Made by a program: the position numbers and the translations under genes. The notes below the pieces were generated by a model. It saw only the letters and a program-made list of their open reading frames with translations. It made no database searches and had not been told where the DNA came from. 64,000 bases of DNA from Clostridiales bacterium (GTDB lineage Bacteria > Bacillota > Clostridia > Peptostreptococcales > Acidaminobacteraceae): the NCBI GenBank assembly GCA_016342415.1, contig JAEIOD010000027.1:1-64000 (forward strand), given 5' to 3'. Position 1 is the stretch's first letter; each line of letters starts with the position of its first letter. Below are positions 32,860 through 43,002 of this stretch, piece after piece.

Positions 32860-35835
32860 TTATTTAACTCTTTTTTTAAAAAGAATAGCGCCGCCTGCTA
32901 CAACCAATAGTATGACGCCTATATACACAAAAGCCATATTTGAAGCATTTTTCGACATTTCACCAGTATTTATCTCAGACGATTTATACATGACAACTGT
33001 ATCGATTCCCGATACCAGCACTTCATCTCCAGTAATTGATTCAATAGATTCAATCCCTGAATGACCTTCTTTTACAACCACTTCCCAAATAGCATTTTCA
33101 GGAAGATCTACTGAAACGGACTCTGTATTCGCATTATGAATCACAACAATTGATTCCCAGACATCATCACTCGTTATTTGATATGCGATTACATTGTTTT
33201 CTAAACTAAGTGGTGTTATACTGTCTCGTATTTCTTCTTTGGTAGAAAATCTAAATGCTTTATGTTCTTTTTTCAACTTGATAAGACCTTTGAAATATTC
33301 CACTGTATCATTATTTTTTTCACGTCTAAGCCAATCAAGTCTGTTTACAATATCACTAGATTTATAACTGTTTTCATCTCCCAATTTAGTTCTCAAAAAT
33401 TCTTGACCCGCATGGATAAATGTTACCCCTTGTGAAGTCAGTACAATTGAATCTGCTAGAAGATGCATTTTCTTTATTTCAGCTGGTTTAGCCTCAGGAT
33501 TGGATAATTTAAGTTTGTCATAAAGTGTATTGTTGTCATGAGCTTCTACATACGTCACACTTTGAGTTGGTTCAATATCACCCCAAGTACTGATATCATC
33601 AAGGACAATACCACCTAGAATACCTGAAAAAACAACAGATTCCATATCTGGTTTTCCATTAACAAAACCTTGATCTAAACTATCAAATACCGATCCTTTT
33701 AATCCATCTCGAATGGTATCGTTAAAATGAGCAATACCAGACATCAAATGAGCCTGATTTTGATTGGCTTTTGAGTCTTCATTTAACACACTACCCATAT
33801 TCCAACCTTCACCTATAATGGTGATTGATGGATCAATTTCGTCTAAAGAAGCTCTAACTTGATTCATTGTTTCTACATCATGTAAACCCATTAAGTCAAA
33901 TCTAAATCCATCTAAGTTGTATTCATTGGCTAAATAAGTAATAGAATCAACAATAAATTTTCTTACCATAGGTCTTTCTGATGCTGTTTCATTGCCACAG
34001 CCTGACCCATTGGCATAGTTTCCAGTCTCATCTTTTCTAAAATAATAACCTGGTACAAGTTTTTCAAAAGCCATGGCATTTAAACTAAACACATGATTAT
34101 AAACAACATCCATTGTCACTTTCATATCTTCATCGTGAATGGCTTGTACAGCTTGTTTAAACTCATTGATTCTTACATCCGGTGCAAATGGATCCGAGGC
34201 ATAACTCCCCTCTAAAGCATTGTAATTCACTGGATCATAACCCCAGTTAAACTGATAATCATCCTTTGATTCATCAATTGAACCATAATCATAAATCGGC
34301 ATAAACTGAATATGTGTTACTCCAAGCTCTTTAATATAATCTAAACCTGTTGAATAACCATCATTTGTAGTTGTACCGGTTTCAGTAAATCCTAAGAACA
34401 AACCTTTATTTTTTATACCTGACTGTGAATGCATTGACAAGTCACGTACATGTACTTCGTACATGATTGCATCTGTAATACTTGTAAAATCAGTTTTATA
34501 ATCCAAATCCCATAATTTCGGATTTGTTCTTTCTAAATCAATAACAGCACTTTTAATACCATTTAACGATACACCTTTTGCATAAGGATCCACAACAAAT
34601 TCATAATCACTTTGATGTTTCACTTCATAAGCATACAGTTGGTTATGTAAATCACCACTTACCGTGGTAGTCCAAACACCGTTCTTTTCAAAAGACATAT
34701 CATATCTTTCAGATACATCAGATCGATAATCATCAAAAAAAACAAGATTTATATCCTGTGCTGTCGGTGCCCACACCTTAAATGTAGTAGAGTCATTGTA
34801 ATAGGTTGGCCCTAAATCGGAACCACTATATGTATATTGTGTTTCAAATTCCTCTGTATCATACACATCACCCAGTTGAACATTAATCTCTTCAAACTTC
34901 GGTATGACAATAGTAATATCATCTGTATAGTTGACTTTTTCAGACAGTCTTACAGTTCCACTTTGTCCGTTAAAATCATTATTAACAGTCTCAAATTTCA
35001 GACTCTCAATTGCCACACTTTCTCCATTAATAAAAACTGCCATTGTATCAAGTGTTGCTTTAAACGGCATATTTGTTTCAAGTACTATTGTTTGTGTATC
35101 ATTTAGTTTTGCTGTAACCGCCTTTGGTCTATAAACAGCATCTGAAGAAGTGTAAAACACTCTTTCATTGTTCTCTACAAGGAATATATCCGCCTTACCT
35201 TCATTTATCTTTTTAACATCAAAACTACCCATTAATTGGTCATTTGTTAATATTTCAACAACTATTTTTTTCTGATTCAAAGTGTCTGTCAATAATATTT
35301 CTGCAGACACACCATACTCCGTTATGGTTTCTAATAAAACCGTTTGCTTGTTAGAGTCATCTGCATAGACAATTGCTGAAATATTCTCATAATTCTCATC
35401 ATAATTGTGATAATTAATATCAAGTGTCACCTGTTCATCAAGTATGGCATCCGGTCCTTCTGGATTTTCATAGAAGAATGCTTCTTGTCCACCTATGATC
35501 CATATTTCTCCAATACCATCGTTAAACTGTTCAATAAACCTATCATTTGAAGTATCTTTTTCCCATGATTCGGTTCTGACTATAAATCCTACTGTATCAT
35601 GATCACCTGGTAACGTAATAGTGGCGATTTTACCGTAGTTATCTTCTCCGGTAAAATCATAAACACTACCCTCGCCACCTGCAGGCCAAATCCATAAGTT
35701 CCAATCTTTCTCATTTCCTTCTGCTTCTTGATAATGTACGATCACTGTTGTTTGATCATCAAACGCAAGCGATTGCATTGGGAATACAAAAATAAGTTGT
35801 AACAGGATTAACAGACTTGCAAGTATTTTTTTCAT
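32860..35835 (-). CDS. pulA: Type I pullulanase, secreted and membrane-anchored
   Basis: A 991-residue debranching enzyme cutting alpha-1,6 links in pullulan, starch or glycogen. A signal peptide (cleavage near SLAF, residue 25) leads into a CBM41-like domain (VIVHYQEAEGNEKDWNLWIW), linker domains, a CBM48 domain (about 340-430: YNDSTTFKVWAPTAQDINLV) and the GH13 barrel. Catalytic residues are in GFRFDLMGLHD (about Asp646), IIGEGWNMG (about Glu675) and VEAHDN (about Asp766); YNHVF is the usual first motif. The C-terminus ends with one membrane helix and KKRVK, so it is probably held on the membrane facing out. It is last in the LacI-GH31-malQ-glgP-pulA operon, eight bases after glgP. Confidence 0.92.
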   Translation of the reverse strand: MKKILASLLILLQLIFVFPMQSLAFDDQTTVIVHYQEAEGNEKDWNLWIWPAGGEGSVYDFTGEDNYGKIATITLPGDHDTVGFIVRTESWEKDTSNDRFIEQFNDGIGEIWIIGGQEAFFYENPEGPDAILDEQVTLDINYHNYDENYENISAIVYADDSNKQTVLLETITEYGVSAEILLTDTLNQKKIVVEILTNDQLMGSFDVKKINEGKADIFLVENNERVFYTSSDAVYRPKAVTAKLNDTQTIVLETNMPFKATLDTMAVFINGESVAIESLKFETVNNDFNGQSGTVRLSEKVNYTDDITIVIPKFEEINVQLGDVYDTEEFETQYTYSGSDLGPTYYNDSTTFKVWAPTAQDINLVFFDDYRSDVSERYDMSFEKNGVWTTTVSGDLHNQLYAYEVKHQSDYEFVVDPYAKGVSLNGIKSAVIDLERTNPKLWDLDYKTDFTSITDAIMYEVHVRDLSMHSQSGIKNKGLFLGFTETGTTTNDGYSTGLDYIKELGVTHIQFMPIYDYGSIDESKDDYQFNWGYDPVNYNALEGSYASDPFAPDVRINEFKQAVQAIHDEDMKVTMDVVYNHVFSLNAMAFEKLVPGYYFRKDETGNYANGSGCGNETASERPMVRKFIVDSITYLANEYNLDGFRFDLMGLHDVETMNQVRASLDEIDPSITIIGEGWNMGSVLNEDSKANQNQAHLMSGIAHFNDTIRDGLKGSVFDSLDQGFVNGKPDMESVVFSGILGGIVLDDISTWGDIEPTQSVTYVEAHDNNTLYDKLKLSNPEAKPAEIKKMHLLADSIVLTSQGVTFIHAGQEFLRTKLGDENSYKSSDIVNRLDWLRREKNNDTVEYFKGLIKLKKEHKAFRFSTKEEIRDSITPLSLENNVIAYQITSDDVWESIVVIHNANTESVSVDLPENAIWEVVVKEGHSGIESIESITGDEVLVSGIDTVVMYKSSEINTGEMSKNASNMAFVYIGVILLVVAGGAILFKKRVK

Positions 35836-35843
35836 ATGGCCTC

Positions 35844-38231
35844 CTAAATTCTATTTTTCTCGATTGACCAAATGTCTTTTGCGTATTCTAAGATTGTTCT
35901 ATCACTACTGAACTTTGAAGCATTGCACATGTTCATCCAACACATTCTAGCCCACTCTTTTTTATTTCTAAATGCTGCATCAACATCCATTTGCTTCTTT
36001 CTATAAGCGTCAAAATCCTTGAAGATAAAGTAGTTATCCGCTTTATGCCAATGTGTACCTCTTAATAATGCAGAATATAATTCTTGCATATCCTCATCAC
36101 CAGTATAATCAAATGAAACATCGATTAATGCATCAACAACTTCTTTAAGACCATCAACTGACATATAAGTTTCTTTTGGATCATAAGAATCTTTGATTTT
36201 TTCAATATCGTCAACTGTTAGACCAAAGATAAAGTTATTTTCATCTCCAGCTTCTTCAACTATCTCAACATTAGCACCATCAAGTGTTCCAATTGTAGGT
36301 GTTCCGTTTAACATGAACTTCATGTTTCCAGTACCTGAAGCTTCTTTACCTGCTGTAGAAATTTGCTCTGATAAATCAGCAGCTGGGAAAATTCTATGTC
36401 CATAAGATACTCTATAGTTTTGTACAAATACAACTTTGATTCTACCTGCTACATCCTCATCGTTGTTTACAAGATCTGCAATATCGTTGATGAACTTGAT
36501 GATTGATTTAGCACGTTTGTAACCAGGCGCTGATTTTGCACCGAAAATAAATGTACGTTTAACAATATCCATTGAAGGATCAGCTTTGATTCTATGGTAT
36601 AAATCTAATATATGGAATGCATTTAATAATTGACGTTTGTATTCATGAAGTCTCTTAACTTGAATATCAAATAATGAATCTGGATCGATTTCAATACCTT
36701 CATGTTCTAAGATATACTCAGCAAGTTGAACTTTCTTTTCACGTTTGATTGCCATGAATTTTTCTAAAACAGCTTCATCATCCGCATGTTTTTCCAATCC
36801 TTTAATCAGCTCTAAATTATTGATCCATTCATTGCTACCCAGTAACTCAGTTACATATGATGATAATTCTTTATTTGCAAGAGCCATCCATCTTCTTTGA
36901 GTAATACCGTTTGTTTTATTTTGGAACTTGTTTGGATATAATACATACCAATCATTTAATTCTTGATGCTTTAATAATTCTGTATGAAGATAAGCAACAC
37001 CATTAACTGTATGACAACCATAGATTGATAACCAAGCCATTTTGATCATATTATCTGAAATAATTCTCATTGACTCAATTTTTTCTTCTGAATACTTAAG
37101 CGCAGTTAAATCTTTTACAAACTGCTCATCTATTTGAACTATGATTTCATAAATTCTTGGTAATATTTCTTGATAGAAACCATTCCACCACTGCTCTAAC
37201 GCTTCAGTCAAAATTGTATGGTTTGTATAAGCGAATGTTTTTGTAACGATTGACCATGCAGCTTTCCACGAAAGACCTTCTTTATCCATTAACAGACGCA
37301 TCATCTCTGGAATTGCAACTGCTGGATGTGTATCATTCAATTGAATTGCGTAGTGCTCAGGGAACGCTTTGTAATCTACTTTACCATCAAATTTAGCTTT
37401 AAACTTCTTTAGCATATCTTGTAATGATGCAGATACAAAGAAATATTGTTGTTTTAATCTTAGTAATTTACCAGCTTGTTCAGAATCATTTGGATACAAT
37501 ACTCTTGAAATATCCTCAGCTGAATTCTTAAGCGCTACCGACTCATCATATGCTTGGTCGTTGAATAATTTGAAATCAAATGCATCAACTGATTCCGCTT
37601 TCCAAAGTCTTAAAGTGTTGATGTTATCTGTACCATAACCTACGATTGGTGTATCGTAAGGAATCGCTTGGATTGTTTCATCTGCAAATTCAATCAAAAC
37701 TATATCTTCAATTCTTCTTACTGACCATGGATCACCGTATTTTAACCAGTTATCTACCATCTCAACTTGACGACCCTCTTCAAACTTTTGTTTAAAGATT
37801 CCATAATCGTAACGAATACCATAACCTGTTAATGGAATATCCTCAGATGCTGCTGAGTCTAAGAAACATGCTGCTAAACGGCCTAATCCACCATTACCTA
37901 GACCAGCATCTTCTTCTGCTTCTTCAACAGTATTCAGATCAATACCCAGTTCATCAAGAGCTTCTTTTACTTCATCATAAAGGCCTAAACTCAACAGGTT
38001 ATTACCTAAAGCTCTACCCATTAGAAATTCTGCTGATAAGTAACTCGCTTGTTTTTTAGTTGTGTACTTCTCTGTAGTTTTCTCCCAATCTTCAGAGAGC
38101 ATTTGCATTAACGTCATTGACACAGCGTTGAATTTTTCATACTCAAATGCTGTATCAAAAGATTTCGCATACTTCATTCTTGTTGCATCTTTAACCATTT
38201 TGATAAAGTTTTCCTTGTTAAATGAATTCAT
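35844..38231 (-). CDS. glgP: Glycogen/maltodextrin phosphorylase
   Basis: GT35 phosphorylase of 795 residues, normal for bacterial enzymes. It releases glucose 1-phosphate from alpha-1,4 glucans. The pyridoxal-phosphate lysine is in EASGTGNMKFMLNG, followed by GTPTIGTLDGANVEI; AYTNHTILTEALE and SAEFLMGRALGNNL are further landmarks. I place the start at the ATG at 38231 (GGAAGG ten bases upstream, just after the malQ stop); an in-frame ATG at 38249 inside malQ is possible but has no better site. It sits with malQ, so it probably works on maltodextrins as well as stored glycogen. Confidence 0.94.
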   Translation of the reverse strand: MNSFNKENFIKMVKDATRMKYAKSFDTAFEYEKFNAVSMTLMQMLSEDWEKTTEKYTTKKQASYLSAEFLMGRALGNNLLSLGLYDEVKEALDELGIDLNTVEEAEEDAGLGNGGLGRLAACFLDSAASEDIPLTGYGIRYDYGIFKQKFEEGRQVEMVDNWLKYGDPWSVRRIEDIVLIEFADETIQAIPYDTPIVGYGTDNINTLRLWKAESVDAFDFKLFNDQAYDESVALKNSAEDISRVLYPNDSEQAGKLLRLKQQYFFVSASLQDMLKKFKAKFDGKVDYKAFPEHYAIQLNDTHPAVAIPEMMRLLMDKEGLSWKAAWSIVTKTFAYTNHTILTEALEQWWNGFYQEILPRIYEIIVQIDEQFVKDLTALKYSEEKIESMRIISDNMIKMAWLSIYGCHTVNGVAYLHTELLKHQELNDWYVLYPNKFQNKTNGITQRRWMALANKELSSYVTELLGSNEWINNLELIKGLEKHADDEAVLEKFMAIKREKKVQLAEYILEHEGIEIDPDSLFDIQVKRLHEYKRQLLNAFHILDLYHRIKADPSMDIVKRTFIFGAKSAPGYKRAKSIIKFINDIADLVNNDEDVAGRIKVVFVQNYRVSYGHRIFPAADLSEQISTAGKEASGTGNMKFMLNGTPTIGTLDGANVEIVEEAGDENNFIFGLTVDDIEKIKDSYDPKETYMSVDGLKEVVDALIDVSFDYTGDEDMQELYSALLRGTHWHKADNYFIFKDFDAYRKKQMDVDAAFRNKKEWARMCWMNMCNASKFSSDRTILEYAKDIWSIEKNRI

Positions 38232-38232
38232 T

Positions 38233-39714
38233 TTAGCACAACCTTCCATATAATTTTGTCATATTCATAATTTTCTTTGCCAACTCGTCCGTTAACTGTC
38301 CTGGCTTCATACGCCATTCCCAGTTACCGCCAATAGTTGATGGGGTATTCATTCTGCTCTTTTCATCAAGACCTAAAAAATCTTGCATTTGAGCTACAGC
38401 TACAACACCAACCGATGACCAAGCACCTCTAATAAAACCCCAATGATACCCTTCCTCTTTAGTCAGTTTTAGGTAATCAATGGCTTTATCAATATCGTCC
38501 TGATCAGTATTATTAAACCACCCTAGTACCGTATCATTGTCATGTGTACCTGTGTAAACAAAACAATTGGTATCATAGTTATGTGGTAGATAATCACTTT
38601 CTTCTTTTGTATCAAATGCAAATTCAAGAACTTTCATACCTGGATAACCTGAAGCGTTTTTAAAGTTTGTAACTTCTTCAGTTAAGAATCCTAGATCTTC
38701 AGCAATAACTTTAAGTTCACCTAATTCTTCTTTAATGGCATCAAATAGTTTCATTTCAGGGCCTTTAATCCATTCACCTTTTACTGCCGTTTTGGCACCG
38801 CCTGGTATAGACCAATATGATTCAAAACCTCTGAAGTGATCTATTCTCACTACATCAAAGAGTTCATAACTTGCTCTAATTCTCTCAATCCACCATGCAT
38901 AATTATTTTCTTCCATCAGATCCCAGTTGTATATAGGATTGCCCCACAACTGACCCGTTGCAGAAAAGGCATCCGGCGGACACCCTGATACACAAATGGG
39001 TCTATTGTCTTTATCCAGTAAAAACAACTCAGGATTAGCCCATACATCTGAACTGTCTTCCGCTACATAAATTGGAATGTCACCAATCATTTCTATACCA
39101 TTTTTATTGGCATATACTTTTAATTCATGCCATTGTTTGAAGAAGATATATTGAACAAATGTCCAAAATCTCATTTCATCTTTATGGGTTTCTCTAGCAA
39201 GTTCCAATGTTTTCTTGTCTCTTGTTCTAAATGCTTTTGGCCATTCTTGCCATGATTTTAAATCGTTATGATATTTCAAAGCCATAAACAATGTATAATC
39301 ATTTAACCAAGCATGTTCCTCAGTAAATGTATCCATTTCTCTTTTATATGCTATTTTACCTCTTTCAAAAGCTAATCTTAACAATTCGATTTTTTCTTTA
39401 TTAACATTTGTAAAATCTACTACTTCATCATTTACTCCAAATTTTCTACCTTTAAAGTCTGCATCTGTTAATAGTTTTTTACTCTTTAAAACCTCTAAAT
39501 CAATCAATAGAATATTGCCTGCAAATGTTGATAAGGATTGATAAGGTGAATCACCATATCCAGTCGGACCTATAGGCAATAGTTGCCAATAACTTTGTCC
39601 TGATTTCTTAAGAAAATCTATAAATTCATATGACTCTTTACCAAAAGTACCAATGCCTTGTTCATTCGGTAAAGAAGTAATATGCATCAAGATACCACTA
39701 CTTCTTTTAAACAT
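38233..39714 (-). CDS. malQ: 4-alpha-glucanotransferase (amylomaltase)
   Basis: GH77 enzyme of 493 residues, cytoplasmic. It disproportionates maltodextrins to chains long enough for the phosphorylase. Motifs: RSSGILMHITSLPNEQGIGT at the N-terminus, the nucleophile Asp in VVRIDHFRGFESYW, the acid Glu in VIAEDLGFLT and the third Asp in YTGTHDNDTVLGW. RBS AAGGAG. It overlaps the GH31 gene by eight bases. Confidence 0.95.
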   Translation of the reverse strand: MFKRSSGILMHITSLPNEQGIGTFGKESYEFIDFLKKSGQSYWQLLPIGPTGYGDSPYQSLSTFAGNILLIDLEVLKSKKLLTDADFKGRKFGVNDEVVDFTNVNKEKIELLRLAFERGKIAYKREMDTFTEEHAWLNDYTLFMALKYHNDLKSWQEWPKAFRTRDKKTLELARETHKDEMRFWTFVQYIFFKQWHELKVYANKNGIEMIGDIPIYVAEDSSDVWANPELFLLDKDNRPICVSGCPPDAFSATGQLWGNPIYNWDLMEENNYAWWIERIRASYELFDVVRIDHFRGFESYWSIPGGAKTAVKGEWIKGPEMKLFDAIKEELGELKVIAEDLGFLTEEVTNFKNASGYPGMKVLEFAFDTKEESDYLPHNYDTNCFVYTGTHDNDTVLGWFNNTDQDDIDKAIDYLKLTKEEGYHWGFIRGAWSSVGVVAVAQMQDFLGLDEKSRMNTPSTIGGNWEWRMKPGQLTDELAKKIMNMTKLYGRLC

Positions 39715-41836
39715 GATATACTCCTTTATGTCTTTTCTGATCCATAGTCATAATATCAAAGTGAATGTTTTTACATCCAACCTCTCCGCTATGCGACAGT
39801 TTTAAAATACCATTTTCATATGTTGCTTCAATAGTCAAATAAGTTGGCGACGGTTCTCTTGAAATACCATCATCTGTATATAATGTATATGACCCTTTAT
39901 CATCAATAAAGCCAATCACATGTAGCTCTTCTAATGTGATGTCCTCAACGTTGTTCTTGACTTCATTAAGTAAAACCAAATGATTTTTCTTAATGAATGT
40001 CAACCACTCATGAGTCTCAGCATTTATATAATGATGTCCAAAAGAATAGTTTTCCAAGTCATATGACTCATTTGAACGTATACGCCATAACATCATATCT
40101 TCTGGTAAGTAAACATAACGACCTTTTGCATTTGGCGTGTAAATAGGAGCAAGCATCATATGCGAACCATACATGAGCTGATCTTCTATTTGAGAGACAT
40201 GTGTATCCTCATAATCAAAAGTAAGTGGTCTAAACAACATGGTATTATTTTCTCTAGCCATCATAAACTCAGAATAAACGTGATTCATCATGGCATATCT
40301 GTACCTAACGGTATCTCTTAAGACTCCTGTTGTTTCAGGTTCAAAACTAAATGGCTCCTGATGTCTTGTGCCCATACAGGCATGATTTCTAAAAAGTGGT
40401 GTATAAACTGCAAATTGAGACCACCTTGTTAACAGTTCTCCACTAGCATGACCACCAAAGCCACCAATATCTGCTCCTGAGTATAAGAAACCGCACATGT
40501 TAAGTGAAGGCATCATCTTAATGTTTAGTATTAAATGTTCCCACCAAGCATGATTATCTCCAGTCCATATGCCACCATAGCGGTGCATACCGATATAAGA
40601 GGCCCTTGAGAATAATAACATACGCTTTTCAGGATAGTTTCTTTCAAACGCTTCTCCAGCTGCACGTGTCATATTGTAACCATATAGGTTATGTAAATCA
40701 AAGTGATTGTATGTTTTACCATCTAACCGATGATTAAAAGTTTTATAGTCCTCATCACTATTTGAAAGACCCATAAAATGATCTTTTAAATCAAAGAAAT
40801 CATAAATACCTAAGTTTTTATCTTTCTTATCACCAGCAAACTCAATTGCTTCTTTTAATCTTTTTTCAGAATAGAATATCGCAGGTTCGTTCATGTCATT
40901 CCAAAATCCTTCGATACCTTGATCCACTAATATACTGTAATGATCCCCAAACCATTTTCTTGTTTCAGGATTGATGAAATCTGGAAAATGAACTTTACCA
41001 GGCCATACTGCACCAACAAATGGTTTGTTATTTGCATCTTCACAATAATATCTATTTTGAACACCTTCTTCATATATGAAATAATCGTCTTCTATTTTAC
41101 ACCCTGCATCAATTATAGGAATCAATCTAAAACCATCTGCCTTCATTTCAGAAACAAATGACTTGAAATTAGGGAATCGCCCTTCATCCACTGTAAAATT
41201 CTTAAAGTCTTTCATATAATCTATGTCTAAGTAAATCGTGTCACACGGAATATCAGAAGCTTTAAACTTTTCAGCAATGTCTTTAATTGAATCTGCATTC
41301 GGATAACTCCACCTGCTTTGCTGGAAACCAAATGCCCATTTAGGCGGCATAAAAGATGGTCCGATTGCTTTTAAAAATCCAGATACAATTGAAGTGACTG
41401 TGGATGCTGTTGTCATATAAACCCTAACATCTTTCCCTTCGATTGTAATCTTCAATTCGTCTTTATGAGTAAATCCAAAATCAAACTCTACCTTTGTTGG
41501 GAAATCAATAAAACAACCTACTTTTTCTTCTTTTCTGTCTACTACAAAGAAGTTATGAGCGCCATATAATGCTTTTCGATCAGGCTGATGACTTGGATCA
41601 TCAGTACAGAACGACTCATATATACCACCGCGTTTATTGATTCCTCTCATATTTTCACCAAGACCAAAAATTTGATCTTCACTTGTTAACTTATAGGTAA
41701 GAACTACTTTTTCATCAATTTCCATATTGAATTGAGTCTTATCTAATAAAGTATTAATATCATCAACTTGAATAATATCTTCAAAGTTTACAATGGCTTC
41801 TGTCTCAAAAGGCTGACCTATATCGTAAAACTTCAT
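39707..41836 (-). CDS. Alpha-glucosidase, glycoside hydrolase family 31
   Basis: A 709-residue GH31 enzyme. The nucleophile Asp lies in GFWNDMNEPAIF (about residue 313). PKWAFGFQQSRWSYP is the family substrate-site landmark, and the acid Asp is probably in WTGDNHAWWEHL. There is no signal peptide, so it hydrolyses imported maltodextrins or isomalto-oligosaccharides inside the cell. Start after GAGGTGTAAG, one base beyond the LacI stop. A xylosidase or sulfoquinovosidase activity in the same family is less likely in this context. Confidence 0.9.
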   Translation of the reverse strand: MKFYDIGQPFETEAIVNFEDIIQVDDINTLLDKTQFNMEIDEKVVLTYKLTSEDQIFGLGENMRGINKRGGIYESFCTDDPSHQPDRKALYGAHNFFVVDRKEEKVGCFIDFPTKVEFDFGFTHKDELKITIEGKDVRVYMTTASTVTSIVSGFLKAIGPSFMPPKWAFGFQQSRWSYPNADSIKDIAEKFKASDIPCDTIYLDIDYMKDFKNFTVDEGRFPNFKSFVSEMKADGFRLIPIIDAGCKIEDDYFIYEEGVQNRYYCEDANNKPFVGAVWPGKVHFPDFINPETRKWFGDHYSILVDQGIEGFWNDMNEPAIFYSEKRLKEAIEFAGDKKDKNLGIYDFFDLKDHFMGLSNSDEDYKTFNHRLDGKTYNHFDLHNLYGYNMTRAAGEAFERNYPEKRMLLFSRASYIGMHRYGGIWTGDNHAWWEHLILNIKMMPSLNMCGFLYSGADIGGFGGHASGELLTRWSQFAVYTPLFRNHACMGTRHQEPFSFEPETTGVLRDTVRYRYAMMNHVYSEFMMARENNTMLFRPLTFDYEDTHVSQIEDQLMYGSHMMLAPIYTPNAKGRYVYLPEDMMLWRIRSNESYDLENYSFGHHYINAETHEWLTFIKKNHLVLLNEVKNNVEDITLEELHVIGFIDDKGSYTLYTDDGISREPSPTYLTIEATYENGILKLSHSGEVGCKNIHFDIMTMDQKRHKGVYHV

Positions 41837-41837
41837 C

Positions 41838-42857
41838 TTACACCTCTTTCATCTCTTTTACTGTTTGTCCTTTATAAAAAGATGTGTCCAAAACAATATG
41901 TTCTGTTTCTTCTTCATCAATTAATTGTTTTAAGATAACCGATCCTATATTCATACCCATACTATCAGTCGGTTGTTCTATTGTCGTTAAACTTGGATTC
42001 ATATATTTTGAAACTTCCAAACCATCAAATCCAAGTAATGAGATATCATTTGGTACCACTAAACCTTTATCATGAGCTGCTTTCATCGCGCCGATAGCCA
42101 TTAAATCAGCTATGGCAAAGACTGCTGTTACATCTGTCTTTAATAACTCTTCCATAGCATGATAACCTGATTCTATGGAATAATCTCCAATAGTTACATA
42201 TTCAGCATGATGAGAAAGTTTTGCATCTTCAAGTGCTTTTAGGTATGCTTGATATCTTTTTTCCGCTACATTATCTTTACCATCATTTGTTGTAATCAAA
42301 CCAATTTTTCGATGACCCGAGTTAATCAAATGCATCATGCCATGATAAGCAGCTCCAAAGTTGTTGATTGTTACACTGTTATATAATCTTTTATCAATAT
42401 CATCATTTAATACTGTCGATCCAAATACAACAGGAATATTTAATTGTTTTAAATAGCCTTCATCAGATGATAATAAACCACCACCTAAAAATATTAAACC
42501 AACCAATCTCTTTTCTAATGCAAACTCAACTGCCGCTTCTAAAGTCTTCACATTTTCTTTATGGAAATGTAGAACGATCGAATATTTCTGACTGGATACT
42601 TCTTTTTCTATTGTTTGAATCACCTTAGAAAAGAATGTGCTGTATTCACCAATAACAAAAATACCGATATGATTCGTTTTATGACGTTTTAAATTTCTAG
42701 CACTATTGTTTGGTACATAGTTTAATTCATCAATAACCTTTAATACTTTTTCTTTAGTGGAAGCTTTTACATCAGGTTGATCATTAAGTACTCTTGAGAC
42801 TGTACTCACGCCAACCCCTGCTGCTTTTGCTATGTCTTTAATATTTATGGTTTTCAT
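41838..42857 (-). CDS. LacI-family transcriptional regulator (first gene of glucan operon)
   Basis: A 339-residue repressor. Helix-turn-helix INIKDIAKAAGVGVSTVSRV, hinge PNNSARNLKR, then a sugar-binding core (NHIGIFVIGEYSTFFSKVI; DVTAVFAIADLMAIGAMKAA). It is the first gene of the operon with GH31, malQ, glgP and pulA and has its own tandem operator upstream (42909-42932), so it very likely represses its own operon. Its recognition helix differs slightly from that of the other LacI protein (VGVSTVSRV against VSPSTVSRV), in line with their different operators. Confidence 0.93.
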   Translation of the reverse strand: MKTINIKDIAKAAGVGVSTVSRVLNDQPDVKASTKEKVLKVIDELNYVPNNSARNLKRHKTNHIGIFVIGEYSTFFSKVIQTIEKEVSSQKYSIVLHFHKENVKTLEAAVEFALEKRLVGLIFLGGGLLSSDEGYLKQLNIPVVFGSTVLNDDIDKRLYNSVTINNFGAAYHGMMHLINSGHRKIGLITTNDGKDNVAEKRYQAYLKALEDAKLSHHAEYVTIGDYSIESGYHAMEELLKTDVTAVFAIADLMAIGAMKAAHDKGLVVPNDISLLGFDGLEVSKYMNPSLTTIEQPTDSMGMNIGSVILKQLIDEEETEHIVLDTSFYKGQTVKEMKEV

Positions 42858-42908
42858 ATTGGACTCCTAATGGAATAACTTCACTATTGAATTGCTATTT
42901 CGCTTTAT

Positions 42909-42932
42909 GATAACGTTTCCGGAAACGTTTCC
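42909..42932 (-). promoter_or_regulatory. Tandem LacI-type operators upstream of the glucan operon
   Basis: On the plus strand GATAACGTTTCC directly followed by GGAAACGTTTCC, two operator-like units whose centres are 12 bp apart. Together they contain the perfect 18-bp palindrome AACGTTTCCGGAAACGTT (42912-42929). A TATCAT -10 candidate (42912-42907, minus strand) overlaps the first unit; no good -35 is evident. Confidence 0.75.
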
Positions 42933-42978
42933 GAAATTACTTATATCATACCATAATCTAAAAAAAATTCAAGAAAAA

Positions 42979-43002
42979 AATAGCTGAAATTCATCAGCTA
43001 TT
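42979..43002 (-). terminator. Terminator of the D-cysteine desulfhydrase-like gene
   Basis: Minus-strand AATAGCTGA-TGAATT-TCAGCTATT followed by TTTTTC, next to the stop codon of the gene at 43001-43957. Confidence 0.88.

Noticed and set aside
35330-35350. AACCGTTTGC resembling half of the LacI operator, inside pulA
   Set aside because: Only part of the palindrome matches and it is deep within a coding region, so chance is the likeliest cause.
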